Under the pieces are notes generated by a model that saw only the letters and a list, made by a program, of their open reading frames with translations, searched no databases and was not told the origin of the DNA. Shown one piece after another: positions 27,418 to 35,121 of a DNA stretch of 64,000 bases (its first letter is position 1; every line of letters begins with the position of its first letter). A program made the translations under genes and the position numbers. Source of the DNA: Xylocopilactobacillus apicola (GTDB lineage: Bacteria; Bacillota; Bacilli; Lactobacillales; Lactobacillaceae); NCBI RefSeq assembly GCF_033095985.1, contig NZ_AP026802.1:1612001-1676000 (forward strand), given 5' to 3'.

Positions 27418-28540
27418 TTAGAATTGCTCCACTTAGGAAAATAATCGGCGCAATAAGCGAACTTTTCGTTCCCCAATTAACAATAAACTGTCCTGCTACT
27501 GCCGACCCAACCGTGGTGCCCAGATTAGCGCCAGTGATAAATAAGCCGTTTGCTAAATCCGGCGTTTTGCTTAGCGCTTTATTCATGATAAATTGATTTA
27601 AATTGCCTTCCATCCCGGCAAAAGTTCCCAATACTAAAATCAGCACAAAGATTAGCGACAAATTCTGATTCACAAAATATAAAATCACGTATGGTACAAA
27701 CATCACTAACGGCAGTCCGAATAAAATCATCTGTGGCTTCAAGGCTAATAATTGCCCTGCAAGCCAATTTCCCAAGACGTTTGCTAAGCCGTAGACAAAT
27801 AATAGAAAGCTGATCGTGAGGCTGCCAAGAAGGCTAACTTTTCCCAGAAAATCTGATAAATAGCTGTAAAAGCTAAACACTGCACCGTTAAGCAAAATGA
27901 TCGACAGCAATGCTAGTAGCGTTGGAAGCTTGAATAAAGTTTTCATCTGATCTTTAAAATTTAGTGCCTGTTCTTCTTTCAGCGGAACCATAAAAATTGC
28001 ACAAGCCAGGAAGATTAATGCGTTGATCAGGGCAAAAGTTAACATCACTAACTGAAAAGAACCGTAATTGGCAATCATCGTTGCAAGCGGAACTCCCAAT
28101 ACCATTCCAGCTGAAACTCCCATGAAAATTTTGGAAACAAATCTCGAAGCCTCAGCAGAATCTTTTGCTAAAGATGACGCCAAAGACATCGCATATGATA
28201 CAAAAACCGGATGTAAAAACGCTGGGATCAAACGAACTATCAAAAGCCATGAAAAACTTTTGATAAATACCGACGCCAGACAGCTAAACACAAATAAGCC
28301 AATTGAGAGTAGCATTATTTTTTTCTTGTCGAAACGCGATAGCAGCGCAGGCAAAAAAAGGCCAGAAACTGCGATAATAAACGCAAAGTAGCTAACTAAT
28401 TCCCCTGCCGTGGCGATTGTAACGTGAAATTGCTGTGAAACTATCGGCAAAATTCCCATAATGCCCATTTCCGTGTTCGTCACGCCAAAAGTTCCTAAAG
28501 CTAAAATCCAAACTAGTAAATTTTTTCTTTTTACTTCCAT
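27386..28540 (-). CDS. MFS efflux transporter (AraJ-like DHA1 type)
   Basis: 384 residues with 12 predicted membrane helices and the DHA1 start pattern GTFGVTNTEMGIMGILPIV, typical of AraJ/chloramphenicol-type sugar or drug efflux proteins. Loop 2-3 has SRFDKKKIML in place of the usual G-X-L-aD-R-rG-R-rR motif. The convergent LysR gene could regulate it, though convergent pairs are less often linked than divergent ones. Confidence 0.88.
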   Translation of the reverse strand: MEVKRKNLLVWILALGTFGVTNTEMGIMGILPIVSQQFHVTIATAGELVSYFAFIIAVSGLFLPALLSRFDKKKIMLLSIGLFVFSCLASVFIKSFSWLLIVRLIPAFLHPVFVSYAMSLASSLAKDSAEASRFVSKIFMGVSAGMVLGVPLATMIANYGSFQLVMLTFALINALIFLACAIFMVPLKEEQALNFKDQMKTLFKLPTLLALLSIILLNGAVFSFYSYLSDFLGKVSLLGSLTISFLLFVYGLANVLGNWLAGQLLALKPQMILFGLPLVMFVPYVILYFVNQNLSLIFVLILVLGTFAGMEGNLNQFIMNKALSKTPDLANGLFITGANLGTTVGSAVAGQFIVNWGTKSSLIAPIIFLSGAILIILMSQRKTV

Positions 28541-28571
28541 TCAAAACCCCTTCAAAAAATTTAAAACAAAT

Positions 28572-28610
28572 AAAAAACGACTTTCTTCCATTATTATGTG
28601 GAAAGGTCGT
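28572..28610 (-). terminator. Terminator after the ToxN-like gene
   Basis: On the minus strand ACGACCTTTCCA pairs with TGGAAGAAAGTCGT (one bulge) and is followed by six T. It lies between the toxin remnant and the MFS gene. Confidence 0.8.
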
Positions 28611-28661
28611 CGTTCAATCCAATACTTATATTTACTAGTGAATTATAACTTTTAGGCATAT

Positions 28662-29153
28662 TTATTGTTCAATATTCTTACAATATCCTTCTAGCGCTCG
28701 CAAATCACAACAATACCGTCGAATATTTTCGTGTGTTTCAGGTTCATCGAAAATAAATCGACGTAATAAAGCAGCATTTTTGAAAATCAACTTTTTCTTT
28801 CTTCGACAAAGTAAATGTTCTCTTTGTAACAAGTTCCGATAATTAATATCTTTAACCTGAATCAAATCCAAAATACAACATTTCGAGGCAGGAACAGGAA
28901 TCATATTATTTATATTTAGTACAGCTAACAACCTACCACGATCCACCAATTTTATAAACGTTAAACTCTACTTCATCTTGTGATGTTTATTTTTAGGAGA
29001 AGATAACGGAACAAAGTAATTAAGTGAATTAATTTGGAGAACTATTCCAATGTATGGTCGATCGTTGTCGCCGTGATGATACTCTACTTTAGGATCTATT
29101 TGATTCAAACTATCAACGTAGTCAGAATCAACACTGTAAATTTCTAGGTCCAT
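28662..29153 (-). pseudogene. toxN: ToxN/AbiQ-family type III toxin with internal amber codon
   Basis: Read from the ATG at 29153 the frame gives MDLEIYSVDSDYVDSLNQ, YIGIVLQINSLNYFVPLSSP and KHHKMK, then TAG at 28970-28968, and continues in the same frame with SLTFIKL, INNMIPVPASKCCILDL and YRNLLQREHLLCRRK to the stop at 28662. These blocks match the order of ToxN/AbiQ endoribonucleases, and the total of 163 codons is near their usual 165-175. So one nonsense change separates this from an intact toxin. GGAGAAAAA precedes the start. Restoring the codon would be expected to restore an RNase held by the RNA encoded just upstream. Confidence 0.8.
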
Positions 29154-29168
29154 TTTTTCTCCTGATAT

Positions 29169-29260
29169 AAAAAAAACGTCGAATGCAAACAACACCGACG
29201 TTCTTATAAAGATCACTTTTAAGTCTCTCACTTTACGGTAGAGAATCACCGACTTTTATG
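29169..29260 (-). ncRNA. ToxI-like antitoxin RNA with terminator
   Basis: Between a strong promoter and the toxin start lies a 37-base unit (29257-29221) containing GGTGATTCTCTACC, then AAAGTGAGAG. From memory this parallels the pseudoknot repeat of ToxI (GGTGATT, CTACC, AAGTG in the same order). A degenerate second unit starts AAAAGTGATC. A hairpin (AACGTCG/CGACGTT, 29202-29175) followed by eight T ends the RNA just before the toxin ribosome site, the standard type III layout that limits toxin expression. Only about one and a half repeats are present; known ToxI arrays often have more. Confidence 0.65.
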
Positions 29261-29266
29261 ACACCT

Positions 29267-29295
29267 ATTATAAAGGAAATAAAAGAAATAAGCAA
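29267..29295 (-). promoter_or_regulatory. Promoter of the type III toxin-antitoxin locus
   Basis: Minus strand TTGCTT (29295-29290), 17-base spacer, TATAAT (29272-29267). Transcription would start just before the 37-base repeat. Confidence 0.75.
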
Positions 29296-29303
29296 GAATA
29301 TCT

Positions 29304-29471
29304 TTATTTTACAGTTTTCCCTTTAATGCTGTCCATCAGCATCACCACTCCCGCTCCAACAAACAAAAGCCCAGGCAGCAAATGATGACGTAACAGCCAG
29401 GCAGCGCCTAACATCAGCCAAGTTAAAGCAATTGCCACCTGAATTGGGTAACGAATAATTTTTCTTTTCAT
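29304..29471 (-). CDS. 55-residue membrane protein downstream of mgtA
   Basis: The frame begins MKRKIIRYPIQVAIALTWLM, has two short hydrophobic segments (about 10-28 and 32-46) and ends DSIKGKTVK. AGGAGGATTTG is eight bases before the ATG and only nine bases separate it from the mgtA stop, so it belongs to the magnesium operon. It may be a small partner of the transporter; no named family is recognised. Confidence 0.7.
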   Translation of the reverse strand: MKRKIIRYPIQVAIALTWLMLGAAWLLRHHLLPGLLFVGAGVVMLMDSIKGKTVK

Positions 29472-29480
29472 CAAATCCTC

Positions 29481-32126
29481 CTATAGCAGTGCGCCGGTTT
29501 TCTTGATATACCAGCGTTTAACGACTGTTACTAACATAATGTAAGCAACACAAGTGACCACCAGCAAGAACCAAAAACTGACAGGCAAAGCAGTTAATTG
29601 TAAAGATTTCCCGAGTCCTGTAAAAGGGAGGACTGAACCAAATAGCAGCGCAATCGACGTTACTAGCGTGACAACTCCTGAGGCGCGGCTTTGAATAAAC
29701 GGAATTTTCTCGGTGCGCAAAACGTGCAGAACTAGCGTCTGGGTCCAAAGCGACTCAACGAACCAACCACTGTTAAATAGTTGAATAAACTGTTGACGCT
29801 CAGGCCCGGACGTTGCACCGAAAGCAGCTCCGATCACCGCTGGACATATAAGAAAATACATCGCCAAATACGTTGTAATATCAAAGACTGAACTCGTGGG
29901 TCCAAAATCTTTCATAAAGCTGGAAATACTTTTGGCTTCCCATTTACGAGGAACTCTTAAGTATTCTTGATCCATATTGTCCCAAGGAATGGATAAACAT
30001 GATAAATCATAAATTAAATTTAACAGTAACAACTGCATTGGCTGCATCGGCAAAAATGGCAAAAACGCACTTGCGCATAGAACCGAGAAAACATTACCAA
30101 AGTTTGAAGAACAAGTTGCCTTAATGTATTTCATGATGTTGCCAAAAGTTTGCCGACCGCTAACAACTCCCTGCTCTAAAATCATCAAATCTTTTTGTAA
30201 TAAAACGATTGAAGCAGACTGTTTTGCAATATCCACAGCGGTATCAACGGAAATCCCGACATCAGCCGTTTTCAAAGACGGCGCATCATTAATTCCATCA
30301 CCTAAAAATCCTACTACATGGCCATTATTCCTTAAAGTTTGAACAATTTCTGCCTTTTGTTCAGGCGAGACTTTAACAAAAACGTTATTCTCTTCGACGA
30401 CCTTAGCTAGCTCATCACTAGCAAGCTCTGACATTTGAGATCCGGTCAAAACATTCTTAGCGTCAAATCCGATATTGCGACAAACTGCCTGCGTCACGGG
30501 CAGACTATCACCAGTGATGATCTTAACTTTAGTGCCATGATCGTTTAAAGCTTGAATTGCTTTTTGAGCAGTGCTTTTCGGCGGATCAAGAAACGCTAGA
30601 TACCCTAGAAAAATCATCTCAGATTCATCGTTTATTGAAAGCTCATTACCGATACTTGGTTGCGGATTCGTCTTAATTGCGAGTCCTAAAACCCTAAGCC
30701 CATCTTGGTTTAAATCAGCAACCTGCTCTAAAATCCGATCCTTCCACGCAGCAGTTAATGCCTCGGTCTTGCCTTTAGCCAGAACCTGGCTGGACACGGA
30801 CAACATTTCCTCAATTGCCCCTTTAGTGATCATTTGAACTTCGCCATTTTCTTCTTTGACAATCGTACTCATCCGGCGCCGAGAAAAATCAAACGGCAGT
30901 TCATCAATTTTTTCGTATTGCTCATCATTGATTGAAAGTTCGCTGTCTGCCGCTTTAATGACCGCTTTGTCCATCAGATTTTTCAAACCGGTTTGGAAGC
31001 GACTATTCAAATATGCATATTTCAAAATTCGATCTTCTTCTTGATGATCCACGTTGTAGTGATATTCCAAAATGATCTTGTCTTGGGTTAACGTTCCCGT
31101 CTTGTCAGTACACAAGATATCCATCGCGCCAAAATTTTGAATCGAATTTACATTTTTGACAATAGTGCCGCTTTTAGACATTTTCAGCGCTCCCCGCACC
31201 AGATTAGTGGTCACAATCATCGGCAGCATCTCTGGCGTCAGACCAACGGCTGTCGAGAGGGCAAACAACAACGCCTGCGCCCAATCGCCTTTCGTTAAGC
31301 CATTTAAAATACACACAATCGGAGCCATGACCGCCATAAAGCGGATTAAAAGCCACGAAGTTTGGCTAATCCCTAGATCAAAATTAGTCGGCGTCGGCTT
31401 ATTATTGGTGATGCTTTGGGTAACTTGACCAAAGCGAGTCTCGCTGCCAACTGCAATTACAAGACCCACTGCCGTCCCACTAACCACGTTACTGCCCATA
31501 AAAGCCAGCGTCTGATAATCGGTCACATCTTCATTCGAGCCACCCGTGTAGTCAGCAAGTTTTTCGACTGGATAACTTTCGCCTGTTAAAGCCGCCTGCG
31601 AGATAAACAGATCTCTTGTCTGCAATAAGCGCAGATCCGCAGGAATCATATCCCCAGCTGCTAATTTCACAATGTCACCGACCACGATATCATCTAACGA
31701 AACTTCTTGTAAATATCCATCACGATAGACGTCTGCCTTCACTTTGACCATCGATTGCAGTTTATCGGCTGCGTTATTGGATTTAACCGACTGGATCAAA
31801 GTCATCGTTCCGCTCGCTAACACCATCACCGAAATAATGATTGTCCCCATCAAATCGCGGTCAGCCGGTGCTGTCCAAAGATAATCGGTGCAAAACGAAA
31901 TCAGGCCGAGAATTGCCAAAACAATCGTGAATGGCGTTACGAATGCCTGGAGAAACTGCAGTGACAAAGGAGTTTTGCGCTGGTAATTAATTTTATTGCT
32001 GCCATACTTTTCCCGCTGTTCATTCAAATCTTGTTTTTTTAATCCACTAAGTTGTGAATCGAAAATTTGCAGCACCATTTTTGGTGTTTGTTGAGCAATC
32101 TTGATGTAATCTTTTGTTTCGTACAT
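29481..32126 (-). CDS. mgtA: Magnesium-translocating P-type ATPase MgtA
   Basis: An 881-residue P3-type ATPase. It shows the A-domain motif TGES (AALTGESYPVEK), the membrane motif TPEMLPMIVTTNLVRGA, the phosphorylation motif CTDKTGTLT, the hinge GDGINDAP and about ten membrane helices. It imports Mg2+ using ATP. The long leader carries an M-box magnesium riboswitch and a hairpin that covers the AGGAGG ribosome site, so expression should rise when Mg2+ is low. The 55-residue membrane gene follows in the same operon. Confidence 0.95.
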   Translation of the reverse strand: MYETKDYIKIAQQTPKMVLQIFDSQLSGLKKQDLNEQREKYGSNKINYQRKTPLSLQFLQAFVTPFTIVLAILGLISFCTDYLWTAPADRDLMGTIIISVMVLASGTMTLIQSVKSNNAADKLQSMVKVKADVYRDGYLQEVSLDDIVVGDIVKLAAGDMIPADLRLLQTRDLFISQAALTGESYPVEKLADYTGGSNEDVTDYQTLAFMGSNVVSGTAVGLVIAVGSETRFGQVTQSITNNKPTPTNFDLGISQTSWLLIRFMAVMAPIVCILNGLTKGDWAQALLFALSTAVGLTPEMLPMIVTTNLVRGALKMSKSGTIVKNVNSIQNFGAMDILCTDKTGTLTQDKIILEYHYNVDHQEEDRILKYAYLNSRFQTGLKNLMDKAVIKAADSELSINDEQYEKIDELPFDFSRRRMSTIVKEENGEVQMITKGAIEEMLSVSSQVLAKGKTEALTAAWKDRILEQVADLNQDGLRVLGLAIKTNPQPSIGNELSINDESEMIFLGYLAFLDPPKSTAQKAIQALNDHGTKVKIITGDSLPVTQAVCRNIGFDAKNVLTGSQMSELASDELAKVVEENNVFVKVSPEQKAEIVQTLRNNGHVVGFLGDGINDAPSLKTADVGISVDTAVDIAKQSASIVLLQKDLMILEQGVVSGRQTFGNIMKYIKATCSSNFGNVFSVLCASAFLPFLPMQPMQLLLLNLIYDLSCLSIPWDNMDQEYLRVPRKWEAKSISSFMKDFGPTSSVFDITTYLAMYFLICPAVIGAAFGATSGPERQQFIQLFNSGWFVESLWTQTLVLHVLRTEKIPFIQSRASGVVTLVTSIALLFGSVLPFTGLGKSLQLTALPVSFWFLLVVTCVAYIMLVTVVKRWYIKKTGALL

Positions 32127-32133
32127 AATAAAA

Positions 32134-32163
32134 AACCTCCTGACGGTTGAGTCTAAGGAGGTT
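32134..32163 (-). promoter_or_regulatory. Hairpin sequestering the mgtA ribosome site
   Basis: AACCTCCT pairs perfectly with AGGAGGTT around a 14-base loop. The second arm contains the AGGAGG ribosome site and is followed by TTTTTATT and the ATG. It may act as an extra terminator or block translation, in addition to the upstream riboswitch terminator. Confidence 0.7.
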
Positions 32164-32205
32164 CCTACAAATAATAATAGCCGCGACTACAGTACGGCAT
32201 TAGAT

Positions 32206-32232
32206 AAAAAAATGCCGCGAATAAATCGCGGC
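32206..32232 (-). terminator. Riboswitch expression-platform terminator of mgtA
   Basis: GCCGCGA pairs with TCGCGGC and is followed by seven T on the minus strand. A second CGCGGC further downstream (near 32190) could pair with the first arm as the alternative structure. Confidence 0.8.
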
Positions 32233-32244
32233 CCCCTAAAATAA

Positions 32245-32400
32245 ATCTTTTTATTTTAGCACTACCCGGCGTAAAGACGTCAGTCATTAGCTACTTGGGA
32301 AATAACCTTCGTTCGGTTATTTCTGTCCTATACATTGGCGTTTCGCAACGTTTCTGTACAGCAGCTTATGTCCGTGTAGGAGCCTCGTATATTTAATTAA
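32245..32400 (-). promoter_or_regulatory. M-box (ykoK) magnesium riboswitch
   Basis: On the minus strand the conserved M-box blocks appear in order: GAGGCTCCTACAC, AAGCTGCTGTACAGAAA, CGCCAATG, a variable hairpin (AATAACC...GGTTATT), and CTGACG near the end. The element lies between the -10 box and the terminator of mgtA. Mg2+ binding is expected to favour the terminator. Confidence 0.9.
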
Positions 32401-32416
32401 ATCGTTCAACCTGGCA

Positions 32417-32445
32417 AGAATAACACGCCAAATATTAAATGTCAA
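32417..32445 (-). promoter_or_regulatory. mgtA promoter
   Basis: TTGACA (32445-32440), 17-base spacer and TATTCT (32422-32417) on the minus strand, immediately before the riboswitch. Confidence 0.75.
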
Positions 32446-32477
32446 CAAAAATATTTGCAATTGTCCGAATCAATCAC

Positions 32478-32687
32478 TTATTTGTAAAATAAAACCATGG
32501 TGCCAATCCCCACAAAGAACATCAGTCCTGAGAACAACAATGCCTGCCATAAAGCTAACATCATAAACGGTGAGGTAGTCCTGTTACTTTTGCTTTTCAA
32601 ATATTTATAATTTCTGCGAACCGCCATGAGTTCATAGATGCCGATTGCAATTAAGATGACTCCAATTACTATTGCCCAAATTCCCAT
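32478..32687 (-). CDS. 69-residue two-helix membrane protein
   Basis: MGIWAIVIGVILIAIGIYEL forms the first helix, a Lys/Arg-rich loop follows (RRNYKYLKSKSNR), and the second helix covers about 42-66. AGAGGAAATAATT precedes the ATG. The promoter carries the same 34-bp upstream element and the same -10 spacing as the small membrane gene at 44757, which suggests common peptide-dependent control. Small two-helix proteins in such regulons are often bacteriocin immunity proteins; this is inferred. Confidence 0.75.
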   Translation of the reverse strand: MGIWAIVIGVILIAIGIYELMAVRRNYKYLKSKSNRTTSPFMMLALWQALLFSGLMFFVGIGTMVLFYK

Positions 32688-32717
32688 AATTATTTCCTCT
32701 TTCTATGTGATACGAAC

Positions 32718-32785
32718 ATTGTACGCGCTTTCTTTGAAAAAGAAACATATTTTTTTTAACGTTAAGAATCGGACGGTTATCGTCT
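32718..32785 (-). promoter_or_regulatory. Promoter with shared 34-bp LytTR-like element (copy 1)
   Basis: Plus-strand 32751-32784 matches 44826-44859 with three mismatches. It contains TTAACGTTA and TTATCGTCT starting 21 bp apart. TACAAT on the minus strand (32723-32718) is 27 bases downstream, exactly as far as TATAAT in the other copy. Confidence 0.65.
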
Positions 32786-32891
32786 AAAGTAAAGTGGACT
32801 GCGGGATTATATGTACCAATATCGAGCAAACAAAGCAAAACAATTAATGTTCAGATTGCGGGGAGCATTTTCAAATTTATGCGTCACATGC

Positions 32892-33183
32892 TTAATACAA
32901 TACAGCAAGTATATTTCGGTGTTCATTATCAATAATCCAAAAAGAACAAAAGACTGATGCCAAAAATCCCAGGACGATAGATCCAAGAAGGAAAAAGCTA
33001 ATAATTGTTGGCAGCTTTTAAACAATCATTATTTAAAACTAAAATTTCTTTAACCTTGGCTTCTGAAAAGTATTTAACTGCAAGCCGTTTGATCAAATTC
33101 AACAAGAGTCCGTCAATCAGTAAAAATCCTAAACTTATGAATATCAAAGCGTCCCCTCCAGATCTTTTACTGTATTTTATCAT
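32892..33183 (-). pseudogene. Frameshifted small membrane protein
   Basis: From the ATG at 33183 the frame encodes MIKYSKRSGGDALIFISLGF and a first helix, then runs to a stop after 61 codons. A one-base shift at about 33000 continues with FLLGSIVLGFLASVFCSFWI and ends EHRNILAVLY at 32892, giving a protein of about 96 residues with two helices. GAGGATAAACC precedes the start. No named family is recognised. It precedes the 69-residue membrane gene on the same strand. Confidence 0.6.
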
Positions 33184-33195
33184 TGGTTTATCCTC

Positions 33196-33220
33196 AACTG
33201 TTCGGAAAATCCGAACAGTT
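33196..33220. repeat. 25-bp near-perfect palindrome
   Basis: AACTGTTCGGA-AAA-TCCGAACAGTT, 11-bp arms. It sits just upstream of the ribosome site of the frameshifted membrane gene and could be an operator or a leader hairpin. Confidence 0.7.
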
Positions 33221-33260
33221 AAAAAAAAGACAAACTGGAAGGGAGAAGAAACAGTTTGTC
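33221..33260 (-). terminator. Terminator of the second exporter operon
   Basis: GACAAACTG pairs with CAGTTTGTC around a 14-base loop, followed on the minus strand by eight T (33228-33221). Confidence 0.75.
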
Positions 33261-33268
33261 ATTTTTAT

Positions 33269-33308
33269 TGTGAAAGAATTTACTTTAATTAGTCTAAATT
33301 CTTTCACA
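33269..33308. repeat. Inverted repeat with 14-bp arms
   Basis: TGTGAAAGAATTTA (33269-33282) and TAAATTCTTTCACA (33295-33308) are perfect complements with a 12-base loop and no T-run on either side. With the two hairpins to its left it makes three consecutive structures in 115 bases. Confidence 0.7.
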
Positions 33309-33391
33309 TGAAGAAATGCCTTTCAATAAATACAAGAACATTTACGATAAGAAGACCGAGAAGTCAATAACAACGGGTTTTTTCTTTCGCA

Positions 33392-33637
33392 TTATTTTCC
33401 ACCGGTATTATCGTTCGGTCCCCCGTGGATTTCCATTTTTTCTCCACGTTGCTCTGCATCTTTTTGCATTTCTTTCATTTGTTTGTCAGTAACAATCACA
33501 GAAGTGCCTTTTTTAGGATTTTTCATACTATTATCGTTTTGCATTTTTAAGAATACAAATATTGATATTGCTAAAATTAACACGCCTGCTATCGCAGATA
33601 ATACTATTTTCTTTGTTTTACCTTTTTTCTTTTTCAT
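33392..33637 (-). CDS. Small single-pass membrane protein with GGP/GGK tail (paralogue)
   Basis: 81 residues: Lys-rich start, one helix (about 11-30), then the motif MxDKQMKEMQKDAEQRGEK and the tail HGGPNDNTGGK. It is the counterpart of the 77-residue protein at 7694-7927. Unlike that gene it is at the far end of its operon and has its own LytTR-type promoter (33708-33765), so its dose may be regulated separately. Function unknown; probably an exporter partner. Confidence 0.75.
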   Translation of the reverse strand: MKKKKGKTKKIVLSAIAGVLILAISIFVFLKMQNDNSMKNPKKGTSVIVTDKQMKEMQKDAEQRGEKMEIHGGPNDNTGGK

Positions 33638-33707
33638 GATTTCTCCTTAATTTTTATAGTTTTCGAAAGCTTCTTTCATTTCATTTAAGATTTATAAAGT
33701 ACTCTAC

Positions 33708-33765
33708 TCTATAAATCCACGATTTTGGATACTGTTTACGTGAATTATTAAATTTCATACGTGAT
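33708..33765 (-). promoter_or_regulatory. LytTR-type promoter of the 81-residue gene
   Basis: Plus strand TTACGTGAA (33736-33744) and ATACGTGAT (33757-33765) are 21 bp apart. TATAGA on the minus strand (33713-33708) lies 22 bases downstream. The arrangement is the same, base for base in spacing, as at 35008-35065. Confidence 0.7.
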
Positions 33766-33779
33766 TACCTGATATTGGT

Positions 33780-33807
33780 ATTCACGTATTACCTGAATGA
33801 AAGTTTT
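33780..33807. repeat. 28-bp repeat, copy 1 (palindromic half-site pair)
   Basis: Identical to 35080-35107, exactly 1300 bp away. It contains TTCACGTATTACCTGAA, which is two half-sites face to face. The distance equals one duplicated gene-plus-promoter unit. Confidence 0.8.
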
Positions 33808-33824
33808 GCGGCTAAACTAGATAA

Positions 33825-34349
33825 TTATTTTTCTTTTGATCTTTTAACTAACACATCTAAAACCTTAGTTGAAGTCTCTTGATCTGATAAATCCAAATAC
33901 TCCGGTTCGCCGCCTTCTCTTAGAAGAACACCATCATAAGGAGTCTTAATTATCGAATGTTTTTTGATAATTTTTTTCCCGGCGTCGGTACTTATATCTA
34001 CGACATATAATTTTTCTCCAATTTCTTGGCATTGTTTAGAAAACTTTTTTAAACCCTCATCTGATTCTTTTGAACCAGGTGTTTTAAAAAAGATAAGCTC
34101 ACCAGCACAACTTTTGTTTCCTATCTTTTTTTCGTATTCCTCAGCTGAAATTTCTTCAATTTCGGGTTTTGAACTAGATTTATCATTATTACTTGAAGAG
34201 TTTTTATCAGAAGATTTCGATTCGGTTTTGTTCTTTGAGGAAATAGTACTACTAGAAGAAGTCTTTGGGCTTGACTCCTTGCTTTTCTGACAAGCAGTCA
34301 TCATCACTAAACCACTAAAAAGCAAAATTAAGTTTATAATTTTTTTCAT
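33825..34349 (-). CDS. Thioredoxin-like lipoprotein without CXXC (copy 3)
   Basis: 174 residues: lipobox MMTAC (Cys20), a long Ser/Lys linker (25-60), then the conserved domain EEISAEEYEKKIGNKSCAGE, FFKTPGSKESDEG, KQCQEIGEKLYVVDIST and IKTPYDGVLL. It shows the same replacement of the redox motif by TPGS as its paralogues, but has an extra Cys in NKSCAG. It is the last of three lipoprotein genes in a row. Confidence 0.75.
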   Translation of the reverse strand: MKKIINLILLFSGLVMMTACQKSKESSPKTSSSSTISSKNKTESKSSDKNSSSNNDKSSSKPEIEEISAEEYEKKIGNKSCAGELIFFKTPGSKESDEGLKKFSKQCQEIGEKLYVVDISTDAGKKIIKKHSIIKTPYDGVLLREGGEPEYLDLSDQETSTKVLDVLVKRSKEK

Positions 34350-34360
34350 CTTTCAATCCC

Positions 34361-34873
34361 TTATTTTTTATAATTTTCTGCGTCTTCATCAGCAAAACCT
34401 TTGATTACTTCGGCAGGAAGATTTGGATCATTTTTAATATCTAAATATAATGGTGCTCCACTTTTAATAATTACTGCGTCATAGGGCTTCGCGATCCTAT
34501 TGTATTTTTCTACAACTTTCTTTCCAGTTTCAGTGGTCATGTCAACTACATATAGCTTTCTGCCTATTTTTTGACATTTTTTAGCAAATTTTTTTAATCC
34601 ATCATCAGCTTCTTTTGAACTAGGTGTTTTAAAAAAGACAATTGCTCCTTCATAGTCTTTGTTTTTAAGCATTTTTTGGAAGTTCTCGGCTGAAATTTCC
34701 TCAATTTCTGGTTTAGAACTATTCTTTTCACTTGAAGAGCTTTTATCAGAAGATTTCGATTCAGTTGCAGTGACGCTGGAAGAATTCTTGGTAGTTGAAG
34801 TTTTTTTCTCCTGACAACCTGTCAACATTGTTAAAGCTCCGAAAATTAAAACTATTCCTTTAACATTTTTCAT
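34361..34873 (-). CDS. Thioredoxin-like lipoprotein without CXXC (copy 2)
   Basis: 170 residues from the ATG at 34873 (the frame is open to 34945 but the signal peptide MKNVKGIVLIFGALTMLTGC starts here). Lipobox MLTGC, Ser-rich linker, then the domain with FFKTPSSKEADDG, KKCQKIGRKLYVVDMTT and AKPYDAVII. It is the most divergent of the four copies (NFQKMLKNKDYEGAI). It has its own LytTR-type promoter. Confidence 0.75.
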   Translation of the reverse strand: MKNVKGIVLIFGALTMLTGCQEKKTSTTKNSSSVTATESKSSDKSSSSEKNSSKPEIEEISAENFQKMLKNKDYEGAIVFFKTPSSKEADDGLKKFAKKCQKIGRKLYVVDMTTETGKKVVEKYNRIAKPYDAVIIKSGAPLYLDIKNDPNLPAEVIKGFADEDAENYKK

Positions 34874-35007
34874 AATTGATTTACTAATTCCTTTTCGTGG
34901 CTTGTATATTACATAATACAAAGAAGATACAATTCTTAAATTCAATAATAATGGTTATATCAGTATCAGATCTATTCTCCTTTCGTTAAGACTTATAGAT
35001 ATTCTAC

Positions 35008-35065
35008 TTTATAAGAGTAGAATTTTTGGTAATGTTTACGTAAATTACCATATTTCATACGTGAT
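35008..35065 (-). promoter_or_regulatory. LytTR-type promoter of lipoprotein copy 2
   Basis: Plus strand TTACGTAAA (35036-35044) and ATACGTGAT (35057-35065) start 21 bp apart; TATAAA on the minus strand (35013-35008) is 22 bases downstream. Confidence 0.7.
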
Positions 35066-35079
35066 CAACTTTTAATCTG

Positions 35080-35107
35080 ATTCACGTATTACCTGAATGA
35101 AAGTTTT
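35080..35107. repeat. 28-bp repeat, copy 2
   Basis: Identical to 33780-33807; both lie 13-20 bases after a lipoprotein stop codon and upstream of a paired LytTR-like site. Confidence 0.8.
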
Positions 35108-35121
35108 GTGCCTAAATTAGC

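Noticed and set aside
32632-33025. Two minus-strand frames of 68 and 72 codons
   Set aside because: They are other frames of the 69-residue gene promoter region and of the frameshifted membrane gene and show no protein-like pattern.
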